Of a stretch of DNA of 64,000 bases, positions 11,304 to 25,271 are shown one piece after another; within the stretch, counting starts at the first letter, position 1; each line of letters starts with the position of its first letter. Source of the stretch: Furcasterigmium furcatum (lineage: Eukaryota; Ascomycota; Sordariomycetes; Glomerellales; Plectosphaerellaceae); the NCBI GenBank assembly GCA_001599815.1, contig BCIA01000003.1, positions 1,550,001 to 1,614,000 on the forward strand, given 5' to 3'. Under the pieces are notes generated by a model. It had not been told where the DNA came from, did not search any database, and worked only from the letters and a program-made list of their open reading frames with translations. The position numbers and the translations under genes were made by a program.

Positions 11304-14300
11304 TCACTTCGAAGTTCCATTGCTCCCGTCGTGCTTAACAGCATCTTGGGAGAAGAGCTTCTGCCACATTTCGAGCCAGCGCTCTTGCTGAGGCGTGGGG
11401 AGCTTTCCCGGCTGCTTGAAGGAGCGCGTAAGCACCTCCTTGAGTCTCGTGCGGATCACCTTCAGCACCAGCATAGTCTTCCAGTCAGGGAGGGCGAAGC
11501 GGGCTCGGTTGCCGTCAAGAACGATGACGCCGGAGAACATCTGAACACGAGAGAATCAGCTCATGCCCAGCGAGCAGACGAGGTTCAAAAGGTGAGACCA
11601 CGGAAGATAGGAGGGTTTGTACGTACATCGGCGCGGACATCGCCACAGAGAAGTGCTACCGCGAAGGGATCGACGGCTGTCGTTTCGTGGGCATGGTAGA
11701 CACTATGAGCGGTCAGCAATAGGTAGTAAAGAGACTGATGTCAATCCGCTGCATGGCAGACTTACGTCTTCGACTGCATGATGTGGTAATACGACAGCCA
11801 TTTCAACTCATTGTGCCCTTTGTTCACCGAAGACGGGTGAAGGCTGATGGACTGGTTGTTGCCGACATTGCGTAGGCCACGGCTCCCTGGGTTGTCACGG
11901 ACCAGCAACTTTGGGTAGAAGCTCCAAGCAATCACGGCCGTGGTGACAGCGTCGTTTTCACTGTGCATGTCAACACGCTGAGGAATGTCGACGAAATGCT
12001 GGTGCCGCCTGCGAGATGAACCGCGGGCACGGCTTAGGGCCTTCCGCTCGTCCTCTGTGAGAGACAGGAAACCAGAGTCAACCAGAGATGCTAGCAGCTG
12101 ACCCTTCAGGTCCTCAATGTTGGCGAGGGTTTGCTGGCTGAGGAAGTTCTTTCGGCAGAACTGGAATTCCTTGCCACCTGAAGCACTCGTAGTAGTGCAG
12201 ACACGCTTCCAGGCGAGATAGGCGTTGTAGATGGTCAGGAGATCAGAATCGCCTCGGCGGAAAGCCATCCGTGCCAGGTCTGCCTGCGCTCGCTGTCCAA
12301 ATGGCGCTGAAAATGGGGTCTTGGACGATAATATGGCAGCAATGGTGATTGCCGCATCCAGACATTTGAAAACCGTGCCCAGAAGAATGAGCTTTCCCAG
12401 GAAGACATCGAGAGGAAGACGAGCGAGTTGGTGTCCCAATGGGGTCAGTTCCTCGGCAGCAGTAAGAGCTCGGACGTCGACCAAAGCGTCTACAGCTCGG
12501 CGGATGTTCTTTGCCGAAGGAGGATCGAGGGCACCGCCCAGTGTCTCCTCGATGCCGCCGATTTTGCAGATCTTGACACGGATTGCCAGGTCCTGGAGCG
12601 ACAGACGAAGCATCTCCGGGGTTTGCTGGTCGCTCATGAGGGTATCGTGTCGGTGCTTCGTGAACATGTGGAAGCAAAGACCCTGCTGGACACGACCGGC
12701 TCTTCCTCGTCTTTGTTTCGCATTGGCTTTGGAGATGAACGTGTCGATAAGCCTCGACAGTTGCCGTCGCTCATCAAATCGCATTTCTCTGTGCTTGCCA
12801 GTGTCGATGACGCACGTTACATCCGGGATCGTAATACCAGTCTCGGCGATGTTTGTGGCTAGAACAATTTTGCGGACGCCAGGAGGAGGCACCAAGAAGG
12901 CTGCCTCTTGGTCTTCCGTGGCGATGCTTGAGTGTAAGGGATAGATGAGCCATTCCTTTGCAAAAGACGGATCGCCCATGAGGAGGTCATTCAGGGTCCG
13001 AATTTCTGCAATACCCGGCAAGAAGACCAAAATGGCTTTGCTGTAGAAACTGTACCCAGGGTCTGAGGAAATCCTGGCGATCAGTTGGACGATGAGATCG
13101 AAATCGATACGGTACTCGTCCATCTGAACCAAAGTTCCCCTCGTTTTTGCGGAGTATCGAGAAAGTTCGTTGCCCGTGGTTGTTTTGGGTCCCTGCTCAT
13201 CAGAGTCGATGTCGTCGTCAAGATCGACCATCTTCTCCTGCGAGGCATCGCCAATACTGTATCCGGTCAGCTCCACAGCATCTTCCAGGTACCGAACCTC
13301 TACCGGAAAAGTGCGACCCGGAACAGTGAGGACGGGTGCGCCACCGAGGTAGGCCGAGAAACGCTCTGCATCCACCGTGGCCGACATGAGGACGACCTTG
13401 AGGTCCTTGCGTTTCAGCATGAGCTTCTTGAGGACAATGAGCAGAAAGTCGCTGTCGATGGATCTTTCGTGTACCTCGTCAAGAACGAGATGGGTGACCT
13501 CGCGGAGATCATTGGAGCCTTCGAGCATGCGCATAACAATACCCGTCGTGGCGTAGACTAACCGCGTCTCTTTTGAAGTGTTCGATTCCAGGCGAATCGA
13601 ATATCCGACCAGAGACCTCGAGGTGCCCAAATCACCGCGCCCCTCACCGAGCTCCTCGCTGACCCTGCGAGCCAGCGAAATGGCAGAGATACGGCGGGGC
13701 TCGGTGCAGTAGATTTTGCAGTTTTTCCCTTGGCCTAGCTGATGCTCCAAAAGGAATGACGGGACCTGAGTGCTCTTGCCGCATCCAGTCTCACCGCAGA
13801 TGATGACGACTTGCTGTTGGTCGACAGTGTCCATGACTTGCTGCCGGAACTTCCACATGGGCAGTTGCACCCTCGACTCCAGCATGGCCTGATAGCGCGG
13901 AGTTCCTGATTTTTGTGCCCATATTCGCTGGTAGAACTGGGGGTCGCTGGTGACGCCTCTTGCTTTCTCTTGACTCCCGTCCCGGGGATCGTTGAGGTTT
14001 CGAGCCGGACCACGGCCTCGGAATGCCGATTGCAAGATCACGCCATCTTCGAGCTCTTGATCCTGGCGTTGGCGTACGAGGCTGCGTAGCTCCCGTAGGA
14101 CATCTCGATCTTTGGCGTCGAGTGCGATCTTTCGGGCCTCCGCCAGCTCCTCCCACAGCTCTCGCCAGACTGGGGGGAGTCTCAGTCCGACCTTTTCCTC
14201 CTTGGACGATGCTCCAAACGAGATATGAAATAGCGCCCAAGTTGCAATGAAGGCCTCGGACTGCTTCTTGTCGGGCGTAGCAATAGATTTCATGCTGCAC

Positions 14301-16015
14301 GTCAAGGCATTGGGAGAAACATCGATGAGTACGCGGTCATCTGAAGATGGCTGCAGTTCCTGCGATTTGGCCCAAGAAATAGTCACCGAGTGGCGGTTGG
14401 CGAAAGGAACATCTGAAATGAGCCTGTAAGTAATTCGCGCGGAAGAGTCTCTGCAAGAATCCGTCAATAGGGCACCCACGGCAGCGGCATATCGACGGGC
14501 ATACCTGGAGCGACAAGCTTCCTCGAGGACTCGTAGCGGGCTGACCCCTGTCCACTTGCCAAAATCACGAATGGTAACCTTGATACCATCAGCTCCATTG
14601 ACGACCGTGGTCGTCTTCCCTGTTGCAGGGTCAACTTCGTTGGTAGGAAGATTGGCAAAAAGATCCGCCAGCGCCTCTCCGTCGTCATCCTCGCCTTGTG
14701 CAAGAATTTCCGCAGCTATTCGTTCTGCCTCGTCGTTCACATCCCCATCGGAGGGCTCTTCGAGCGCTTCCTTCTCAGCTGCCCGCTCCTGGGCCTTCTG
14801 CTGCCTTTTGGCGGCGATTTCTTTCTCGAGAACTACTCGTCGGGCCTTCCACTGCTGCTCAGCAATGAACTTGTCGAATAGGACATCGCTCTCGATCCGG
14901 GCCAGTTTGGCCTGAAGCTTTGCATCCTCTTCCTCTGCTGAGTTCTCCTGCGGAGATCCAAGCTTCACTTTCTTCCTTTCTTGCTGACGCATTCGCTCCA
15001 ATTCGAATAGCTTGGCCTTTGTATCCAAGTAGGCCGGGACTAGATCATCAGGCTCGATGTCGATGTCACAAGTCACGGCAGGCCGTTTCTTCTGCAAGCC
15101 TGGTTTCCCAGAGATGCCATTCCTTCCCTTCGGCTGAATGCCAGACCCAATGCTGCTGGGAGTATTGGCCCCAGAGGCCAGTGGCGATTCGCTAGGTGTA
15201 TCTGGGGGGAGCTGTCAGTGAAACGGGAGCAACCAAGTAGAAAAGACACTACACGTACCTGAAGGCTTCGCCGCCGGCTTGACCCGCGGCTCATATTCTG
15301 GGAGCTGCTCGAGGGAAGAGTCTCGAGCAAGCCAGTCCATGGCTTCTTCGAGACCCCAAACCCCATCCTTTGCCGTTGATGGAATGTTAGGGGATATGTC
15401 CAAGATGTGGTGCACAACTGCTTGAATTCGATCCTCCGGAAACCCAGCACCAGATAAGGACTGTTGCAGAGTCCAGAGGCGAATGATCAGATCTTCCTCC
15501 GGTAGTAACTTGCCACTGGATGGGCCTTCGGATGATGCGCTGGAGGAGGCAAAGCGGCTCTCAGCTTTGATGAGATCCAGAAACTGCTCCATAAGATCTG
15601 GGGGAAGCCATTTGCGGATGTTGATAGTCTCAGCTTGACCTCGCAGCAGACGGCGATCAGTTTCCAAGCGAGTGCACTGCCGGGCCGCGTCTCTGCGGGC
15701 CTTTTGGGCATGTTTCTCAACCAAGAGCTGCAACTCAGACTCCTCAAGCTGTTTTTCGAACTCTTCAGGAGTCAATTCCTTCTTTTCGCCGCTATCATTT
15801 CCAGACGGCAGGCGGGAGCTTGCGGCTGGGACTCCCGCTGACGAAGTAGGATCTGCGGTGTCCTTGGACTGCGAACCTGGGCCCACAGAGGCCTGGGGAG
15901 TCAGGGCTCCTCCATCCTCCGTTGGCTCTGGCCGGGGCTTGGAGGCGACTGAGGTGGTGGCGAAGCCCCGGGCCGGATTCGCGGCGGGCTTCTTCTTCTT
16001 TTTTGTGCCGGCCAT
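11304..16015 (-). CDS. DExH-box RNA helicase, DHX29/DHX57 (YLR419W) type
   Basis: Large RNA helicase. Exons 16015-15259, 15201-11766, 11702-11627 and 11540-11304 give 1501 residues. The lysine-rich start (MAGTKKKKKPA) is followed by a UBA-like segment near 200-240 and a dsRBD-like segment around 350-430 (SPLRVLEEACRSRYA ... HSVTISWAK). The helicase core has motif I GETGCGKST near 720, motif II DEVH near 826, motif III SAT, and motif VI QRRGRAGR near 1086. Ratchet and OB-fold domains follow (LLCGDVRAD, then MFSGVIVLDGNRARFALPDW). In DHX29 this architecture binds the 40S subunit and helps scanning through structured leaders; that role is inferred for this protein. Introns have donors GTACGT, GTAAGT and GTACGT. 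Divergent to GCN1, another translation factor. Confidence 0.92.
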
Positions 16016-17107
16016 GATGCGGGGCGGCGATCTGCTGGTGAGAGAAAGACAGACCGAGTGCAGTCGATATCGAAGTGGGTAAGGTAGTTGGAAGATATGA
16101 AGAATCAGGGCCTGCTGCCCATGAGAAGGAGACTTGGGTTCGACAGCGCCAGCAGGCCTCAGAGGTCAAGCAGCCCGAGCGGAAACGATAGGCTCAGGTG
16201 GGTGACGATGCTCCGGCAGATGACTCCAGCGAGTCTAGCGTGAGGACTTGAGAGGTGCGGTTTTGCTTGGTTGTGATGGGTAGTTAAGCAAGCAGAGAGG
16301 AGAGTTCAGCAGGCGGAACTGGAGAATGGCTGTGAATTGAAGGGTTTGACGGCTGGGCCTTCGCTAGACCAGTCACCAAGTAGAGAGCGCGTGAGACTTG
16401 GAAGCGTCTTGTTTGCAGGGCTCTGAGCGCCGGGCCGGAGGTTTTTCGCCCTTTCGGTGGATGTTGGAGGGCACAGTGAACCAACCTCGTGGACGGGCAT
16501 CACCCAGCTGGCATTCGGTTGATGTGCAAGGCGACCGACGACGCCGTTTCTTCTGCTTGTGTGGTCCGGTCGGGAGGAATGGACAGAGGCAAACTGGAGA
16601 GACTGGAGAGTTGATGTCGTGTGGGATACGATGGATCTTCAGTCTCCACTGATGTCAGTGAAGATACGACGTAGTGCCTTCCCATTAGCCCCGAGACGGA
16701 CCTTCCACCTCAGCATGCCACCTAAGCGTTCACCTGAGCAGGGAGCACTAACAGTGGTGTTCTTGGGCTGTGTGAACCCCGCAACGCACGAGAATTACGG
16801 CCCCTGGAGCCCTGGAGTCGCTCACCGCCTGCTGATTCGAGCACGCCGGACCCCACCCACGCATCTTTCGCAGCCCAATCCACCATTTGTTCTAGTCGCC
16901 GCCTTTCCACGACGAATTCAACTTCGGTTCAGATGCATTGAACAGCCTCACGACACCCTCTGGCCACTACTCACCCTGGCGCAACACCTCCTTGCAGAGG
17001 TCGACTAATCACAACCCGCTGGCCCTTGCAGGTCGCGCACCAAACCCTGCGGAACGTATCGCATCTGCCCCCGATGATATCCCCGTTCCGCCTTCTCGAA
17101 CAACAAA
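16016..17107. promoter_or_regulatory. Divergent promoter region DExH helicase / GCN1
   Basis: 1.1 kb between the start codons of two translation-related genes. The largest open frame (16559-17008, plus) encodes a tryptophan/arginine-rich peptide unlike any family and looks fortuitous. The last 150 bp before GCN1 are C/T-rich, like a leader. Confidence 0.5.
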
Positions 17108-20100
17108 ATGACTGAAGTCGCCGTTAACGGATCCGGCCATGGCGCCAGGTCTGCCGACTTTGATGCCTCAGCTACCGAAGCCGCGCTGGCTTCTTCTTCG
17201 ACGTCCGCCAGAATTGCCCATCTCCGGGACATAGACGAGAAGCTTGTCCGGAAAGGTCCAGTCCCTAGTCTCTCTTGCTGCTCCTCTCTGCTTGTAGACT
17301 GACATGATCTTGGTGCTGTAGAGCTCGATGCCTCCGCTTTCCCGAAGCTTCTACGTCTTCTCTTTTGGACACACGCCATGTACACCGACCGGCCCTCCCG
17401 CCATGCTGTGCAGAAATGCCTTGCGTCTCTCCTAGCCGTTGGTCTGGACGGAAAGCTTCTCGCCGGTCTGGCCGCTCTACTGCGCGCCGAAGCCCAAAAG
17501 CCAGGCATTGCTGCGAGCAATGCCTTTGTCCTGGTGGAATGGTGCAGTGTCATCATGCAACAACTGGCCGGGGGGCCTCAATGGGACCCCGTCGCCTCCG
17601 AGATCATTCTCGCCAACGCCGATGCCCTTGAAAAGTGCTTCCAGCCACCTACACGAAGCACCATCAGCGAATCTGCCCTCGTCGTTACCAGGAGGGGTCT
17701 GCGCGAGCTTTTCTCAGCCGAAGACCACTTGGAACAGAATATCAAGGAAGCCGTGCGTGTTCTGACAGCCAAAAGCCCCCAGCCCACCGCACGGAATGCT
17801 GTCCTCCTTGGCGTCATTGCTGGAGTTGCATCTCGAAAAGTCCACGCCATCCCCGTTCTGGAGAATCTTAAGGGCGACTACTTCGCGTTCTATACGAGGG
17901 AGCTAGTGGGATCTCGTGCCGCAGTTCCACCTCACGTCGCTGCTGGGCTGCACGACTTCTTTTCTGATTTCGTATCTCTTCAGGACTTGACCAAGGAGGT
18001 CATCCCCGCTCTAGAGAAGGGACTGCTACGTGCCCCGGAGATTGTTCTTAGCAGTCTCTTGGCGCCTCTGGTCACTGCGTTGTCTTCGAGTTACGATCTT
18101 TCACAGATTCTCAGCGGCAACCTACTCAAACCGCTCCTCTCCAATGTCAAGTCGAGCAATGCCACCATTCGTCGCGGCGCAGTCACTGCCTTTAGCGTCG
18201 TTGTGGCCCGGTGCCACGATGATGCAGCCCTCGGAAAAGTATCTGATGAGCTTATCACACCTCTCAAAGGCGGAAAACTAGCCTCGCCAGACCATAGGAT
18301 CTTGCACTGCGAGATGCTTCAGGCCATCCCTCAGTCCAAGTCCGTCGCTGAAAGCGCTGCCGCAGCCCTCGCAGCCGTCACATCCAAGGAGGGCAATGAA
18401 AATGCCATCGCCGCAGAGACATCCGCGCTTGCCAAGTCGTCCATGTTTCTTCTCAGAAACAACCACGAGCTGCCAAAGGCAGTGGCTGATGCCTTTGCCA
18501 AGGGCTTGTCAGACAAGAAGTACCCTATGCGCAGAGTATGGATTCTGCAAACCGGAGAGGTCTTCCTCGGCGCCGGATCCGGCCAGGCTCCGCCCGCCCT
18601 GTCCAGCTTTGCGGACGTCGTGTTACCAAAGCTCATCGAGACGTACAACGAAGTTGTTACAAACACCTCCGCCGCCGCACAGAACAACATCGTCGTGGGA
18701 GCATTGGTTCTCGTGGCCCTTCGCGAATTCCTTCTGGGCAAGGGCGTTACTGACAGCGTCAAGGGGCTGCTCTCTAAAGTAGCTGTTGGAAGAGACTGTC
18801 TCGTGTCAGATCCCAAGCCGTCCTTCCTACTGAGCCCCCGGATTTACGGGAAAATGACGGCCGAGGACGAGTTGATTTGGCTGAGCCGGGCATTGGCCTC
18901 CGCTGCCTCCGACGTGACCCAGAAGACCTCCATGGATGTTCAGGTTGCTTGGACGGAAGCTCTCATGTACCTGATCGTCTCAGCGACAACCACGCCCAAA
19001 ATACGACAAATCGCCAGCCAGAGCTTGACGAGCGTTTATACGTCTCGACCCGGTCTCATTGCGGGTGCAGTGGTTGCGGCCTTGTGGCATTGGATCGAGC
19101 AGGCTGAGCAGGGAGATAAGGACAGCGCTGCCGCGTATGCCAAGTCCGGAAGCTCGAACTTGTACATGGTTGCCAGGGCGATCTGCCTGCCACCAAAGGA
19201 TCGAAACGATCAAGCAGGAGATGTCGACTCGGCGCAGCTTGAGCATCAGATGTGCTCTCTCCTCGTTCTGGCACGTTCAGACCTGGTGCCGCGCGCAAAC
19301 TGGATTGAGCTCTGTCTTCGCGCAGAGGTCGATCCCGGACACCTGGCACGCAAGTACGAGGACTCCTTGATTGCAGAGATTACGACAAGGAGTGGCGCTG
19401 GGCAAAAGTCGGACCAAGTACGAAAGGCTGCATATAATGCGGCCGCAGAACTTGCATTTGTCGCCCCCGACACAATGACGCCGCGTATCGTCAGGCTCAT
19501 CCAAGACGACTTGAATGTCAGCGAATTGAAGAAAGTCGGCCCCATGGAAGCAGCTATCTTCCGCACCCCTGAGGGCCAGGTCTTTGTGGATGTGCTGGCC
19601 AAGAAGACGCAAAATACTGTCCCCGACAAGAACAACAAGGATTACGACATCCTGAAATGGGAGGCCGAATTGAGATCGCAGCTAGCACAGAAGAAGGGCC
19701 AACAGAAGAAGCTGACGCCCGAGGAATCAGCCAAAGTTAACGCTCAGCTCAAAAAAGAGTCTGGAATCCGACGTGCGGTTCTCGAGCTCGAGACGCGATT
19801 ACTACGAGGCACCGGGATCGTTCAGAGCCTAGCACAAGGGCCGCCCACCGAAGCCAAACTCTGGATGGCCCCTGTGGTGTCGGCTCTGATCGACATCATC
19901 CAAGCGGGCTCGAGTTTGATCACTGGAGACGCTGCCGCCAACGCCTACCTGGCCTGCTCCGACCGCATCTCCGACCGTCTAGGTCCCATGGGTATCTTCG
20001 TCGGAGTTGCAACCTTGCGTGCCAAGGGCGTGGACACCTTGCCGGACAAGTACAAAGAGGAGCCCATCGAGGACTTGGTGACGAGGGTCTTGTACCGCCT

Positions 20101-23100
20101 GCGGTCTGCAGGAGAACAACGGCCCTTTGACCCCATCTCTCTGATGTACTTCCTCCCTCTTGTTTTCTCTGTGCTCGAAGAAGGAGGCTTTGGGGAGACC
20201 CACGACGACCGAGACACGCAGCTTGTCCTTGCACTGGAGTTCCTAAGCTACCATACCGCCACCTGCCAGGATGTGGCTTTGCCCAGGTCGAAGGTCCTTG
20301 CGACCCTGGTCGAGTCAATGGAACGTTATGCTCAGCATTACAAACTCTTCAGGGATTGTTTCGCCGATGCATGCCGCTGCATTGCTCCCAATATCAACGA
20401 GGAAGAGATTGGCGTTCTTGCCCGCGGATGCCTGGTTTCACAGTCCTCTGTGCGCACGACGGTTCTCCAGTCAATCAGTTCCGAAGTAGACATGAGCGAA
20501 GCCAAGTTCGCGACCGAGATCTGGCTTGCTTGCCATGACGATGTCGAGGAGAACGCAGACCTTGGCCGTGAAATCTGGGCCGAGGGCTTTGAGGTCACAG
20601 AAGAACTACCCTTCGCACTTCTACCTTACCTGGAGAGGAAGGATATTCAGCTCCGAAGAGCTGCTGCTAGAGGCCTTGCAGAAGCATCCGAAGCGCACAG
20701 CTCTGTTGTTGATGCTGTCATCGCAAAACTGGAGGCTGGCTATGCCGAGCTCGCGAAGCCCCGCGTGCAAGAGCTGGATGAATACGGCATGCCGAAGAAG
20801 ATGGATCTCTCAGATCCTTGGGAAGGTCGGCACGGCATTGGCCTGGCCTTCAAGCAGATCTCGCCACATCTGACGAGGGGGCAACTCGATCCTTTCTTTG
20901 ACTTCCTCATTCAGGGAGGACCACTCGGAGACCAGAACGCCACTGTTCGTGGTCAAATGTTGGAAGCCGCTATCACCGCCATCGATGTTCACGGGAAGAT
21001 GATGGTCGAGAGGTTGATGGCAGCCTTTGAAAGGACCCTGGAAGGGCCAGACAAGAACACTGAGGCCTCGGATCGTGTCAATGAAGCCGTCATCATCATG
21101 TACGGCGCTCTGGCAAAACATCTCGAGAAGGGAAGCTCAAAGCTCCCTGTTGTCATCGAACGATTGATTGCTACACTCAGTACACCGTCGGAGACTGTTC
21201 AGTATGCGATTGCTGAATGCCTCCCACCGCTCATCCGAGCCTTCGGCGACGGGTCCTCGAAGTATTTCCAGCAGGTCCTAGACACACTTCTGACGGCCAA
21301 GAAATATTCTGAGCAACGAGGTGCGGCCTACGGTTTGGCAGGCTTGGTTCAGGGCCGTGGTATATCGTCACTGAAGGACATCCGCATTCTGGCAACTTTA
21401 AGGGGGGCCATCGAGAACAAAAAGGACGCTGGACAACGTGAAGCTGCGCTCATGGCATATGAGCTGCTGTCGTCCTTGCTCGGTCGCTTGTTCGAGCCCT
21501 ATGTCATTCAAGTCGTTCCCCAGCTGTTGACAGGCTTTGGCGATGGCAACGCCAACGTCCGAGACGCCTGTCTTTCTGCAGCCAAGGCCTGCTTTGCGCA
21601 GCTCAGCTCCTACGGTGTCAAACAAATCCTGCCCACCCTCCTGGATGGTCTTGACGACCAGCAGTGGCGAAGCAAAAAGGGAGCCTGTGACCTGCTGGGC
21701 GCCATGGCGTACTTGGATCCTCACCAGCTCGCTTTGAGCCTTCCAGACATCATCCCCCCACTCACTGCAGTTCTGAACGACAGCCACAAGGAAGTACGCT
21801 CAGCTGCGAACAAGAGTCTGAAGAGATTCGGCGAGGTGATCAACAACCCCGAAGTCAAGGGCCTTGTGGATATACTCCTCAAAGCTCTCAGCGATCCCAC
21901 CAAGTACACTGACGAAGCGCTCGACTCCCTCATCAAGGTTCAGTTCGTCCATTATCTGGATGCCCCTTCCTTGGCCCTGGTCACCAGGATTTTGCAGCGT
22001 GGCCTTGGGGAAAGATCCAACACCAAGAGAAAGGCTTCGCAGGTCATTGGCAGCCTGGCTCACCTGACTGAACGGAAAGACCTGGTGTCTCATTTGCCGG
22101 TGCTTGTTGCTGGCCTCAAGGAAGCCATTGTCGACCCAGTACCAACTACACGAGCAACAGCTTCGAGAGCTCTCGGGTCCCTCGTCGAGAAGCTCGGCGA
22201 GGACGCCTTGCCGGATCTTATTCCCGGCCTCATGCAGACCCTCAAGTCAGACACCGGAGCGGGAGACCGCTTGGGTTCGGCGCAGGCACTCAGCGAGGTT
22301 CTCGCCGGCCTTGGCACCACAAGACTGGAGGAGACCCTGCCAACCATCTTGCAGAATGTCGAATCCTCAAAGTCTGCAGTTCGGGAGGGTTTCATGTCAC
22401 TCTTCATTTTCTTGCCCGTCTGCTTCGGCAACAGCTTCGCCAACTACCTTGGCCGCATCATCCCACCTATCCTGGCTGGCCTGGCGGATGATGTCGAGTC
22501 TATTCGCGAAACCGCTCTACGCGCTGGTCGTCTGCTTGTAAAGAACTTCGCCATGCGTGCCGTCGACCTCCTACTTCCTGAGCTGGAGAGGGGTCTGGCG
22601 GATGACAGCTACCGCATTCGTCTCAGTTCCGTCGAGCTGGTTGGTGACCTGCTCTTCAACCTCACGGGCATTTCGGGCAAGGAAGAGCCTGGTGAGGAAG
22701 AAGAAGCAGAAGAGATGGCCAGGGAAGCTGGCGCTTCTCTCCGCGAAGTTCTCGGGGAGGAGAAGCGGAACAAGGTTCTTTCAGCGCTGTACGTATGCCG
22801 CTGCGATACTGCGAACTCTGTTCGTTCTGCCGCCATCGGTGTCTGGAAGGCTCTGGTACCAAGCCCGCGCACTCTCAAGGAGCTGGTGCCTACTTTGACA
22901 CAGCTCATCATCCGGAGGCTTGGAAGTTCCAACATGGAGCACAAGGTCATTGCCAGTAATGCTCTGGGAGAGTTGATCCGCAAGGCGGGTGACGGTGTCC
23001 TGTCTACCCTTCTGCCAACACTAGAAGACGGTCTTCAAACCTCGACTGATACAGACGCCAAGCAAGGCATCTGTCTCGCTCTCAAAGAGCTCATTTCCTC

Positions 23101-25271
23101 TGCTTCTGAGGAAGCGCTCGAGGATCACGAAAAGACCCTCATCTCTGTTGTCCGCACAGCACTCACGGATTCTGACGACGACGTTCGCGAAGCCGCAGCA
23201 GAAGCGTTCGATTCCCTTCAACAGATCCTGGGCAAGAGGGCAGTTGATCAGGTTCTTCCTTACCTCCTCAACCTCCTCCGGACCGAAGATCAGGCCGATA
23301 ATGCTCTGTCAGCTCTGCTCACACTTCTCACTGAGACAACGCGGTCCAACATCATTCTTCCTAACCTCATTCCCACGCTCATTNCCCCGCCGATCACGGC
23401 CTTTGATGCGAAGGCGCTCGCGTCTTTGTCGAGAGTGGCCGGCGCTGCTATGAACCGTCGCTTGCCGAACATCATCAACTCCCTCATGGAGAACATCATT
23501 CACTGCGAGGACGAAGCGTTGCGGGAGGAGCTCGAGACTTCTTTCGATACTGTGGTGCTCTCAATCGACGAATATGACGGCCTCAACACGGTCATGAACG
23601 TCCTCCTCCAGCTTACGAAGCACGAGGACCACCGCAGGCGCGCCGCCACCACTCAGCATCTCGCCAAGTTCTTCGCTGCGGGTGAGGTGGACTACTCGCG
23701 TTACAACCAGGATATTATTCGAGCTCTGCTAGTGTCCTTCGACGACCGAGACAAGGACGTTGTGAAGGGTTCCTGGTCCGCTCTGAGCGAGTTCACGAAG
23801 AAGCTGAAGAAGGAGGAGATGGAGGCGCTTGTTTTCTCAACTCGGCAGACCCTCCAGCACGTCGGCGTGGCAGGATCAAACCTCCCAGGCTTCGAGCTGC
23901 CCAAGGGCATCAACGCCATTCTTCCCATCTTCCTGCAAGGCTTGATGAACGGCACGGCAGAGCAGCGCACCCAGTCTGCCCTGGCCATCTCCGATATTGT
24001 CGATCGTACAAGCGAGGCCTCCCTCAAGCCTTTCGTCACGCAAATCACCGGTCCTCTGATCCGTGTCGTTTCCGAGAGATCTACCGATGTCAAGGCTGCT
24101 ATTCTGCTTACTCTCAACAATCTGCTCGAAAAGATGCCAGTCGCCCTCAAGCCCTTCTTGCCCCAGCTTCAACGTACCTTCGCCAAATCACTTGCCGATA
24201 CGACGAGCGAGCTCTTGCGAAGCAGGGCGGCCAAGGCCCTGGGTTCTCTCATCAAATACACCCCTCGCATTGACCCACTGATCGCGGAGCTGGTCACCGG
24301 CTCCAAGACGTCGGATGTGGGCGTCAAGACAGCAATGCTCAGCGCACTGTACGAAGTCGTTAGCAAGGCAGGGTCTAACATGGGCGAGCCTTCACGTGCT
24401 GCCGTCCTGGGTCTCATCGACCTCGAGACCGACGACAATGACATTTCCATGACCGTGACCAACGCCAAGCTTCTGGGAGCCTTGGTCAAGAATGTGCCTG
24501 GGGAGGTCGCACACTCCCTACTCAAGAATCGTGTACTGACGACGCACATTAACAACTCATCGGTCTTGGGTCTCAACGCCGTGATGGTGGAATCTCCCGA
24601 CAGTCTCTTCGAGGGCCCTCTTGCCGAAGATCTGCCCGATGTTCTCTCTTTGGGCATGTCTCACAAGACCGTAAGTACAATCCCTGGTCCCGGTCTGGAC
24701 TGTTCTCGCTAATCATGATCACTAGACATTCATTGCGGAGAACTTCATCCTCGCTACGGGCAAGTACCTGTTGTCCGATGCCCCCAAGAGCTTTGATTCC
24801 AACAAGAATATTTTCGAGACATTGGCCGGCATCATTCAACCAGGCCAGCCTACTGACAGCCGTCGGTTGGCTCTGGTCGTGGTACGAACGATGAGCAGAG
24901 CGAACATGGACATGATCAGGCCTCACGTCCCCATTCTGGCAGGCCCAATATTTTCAAGTGTCAGGGACATGGTCATTCCCGTCAAGCTTGCGGCAGAAGC
25001 CGCATTTGTGGCCCTCTTCAACGTCGCAGACGACGAGAGCAAGGTGTTCGACAAGTACATCGAGGGCGCCAACTTGCCACCTACTGCGAAGAGGAGTATG
25101 CAAGACTACTTCAAGCGCGTGACCCTACGGCTTGGAGCCCAAGTTAGAGAGAGGAGAGAAGCCGAGGGCGGCCAGGGCGGCCTCGGATTGTCCAACGACG
25201 AGGCGGAAGATGAGAAGGAGATCTGGAGTGTGGGCAAGATGGAGGTTGGCGAGGACATTTTTGGCAAATAG
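17108..25271 (+). CDS. GCN1: Translational activator Gcn1
   Basis: Very large HEAT-repeat scaffold that binds stalled, collided ribosomes and, with Gcn20, activates the eIF2-alpha kinase Gcn2 during amino-acid starvation. Exons 17108-17255, 17322-24670 and 24726-25271 give 2680 residues, near the usual fungal length of about 2670. HEAT helices cover nearly the whole protein; residues about 1380-1590 (GAAYGLAGLVQGRG ... SLPDIIPPLTAVL) are the eEF3-like centre that contacts the ribosome and Gcn20. The region after about 2050 corresponds to the Gcn2 RWD-binding part. Intron 1 has an unusual GTCCAG donor; intron 2 has GTAAGT. Base 23384 is N, so residue 2071 (codon NCC) may be Ser, Pro, Thr or Ala. 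The frame is otherwise intact. Confidence 0.95.

Noticed and set aside
11220..11699. 159-codon plus-strand open frame after PRP24
   Set aside because: It is antisense to the last two exons of the DExH helicase, whose OB-fold sequence is conserved.
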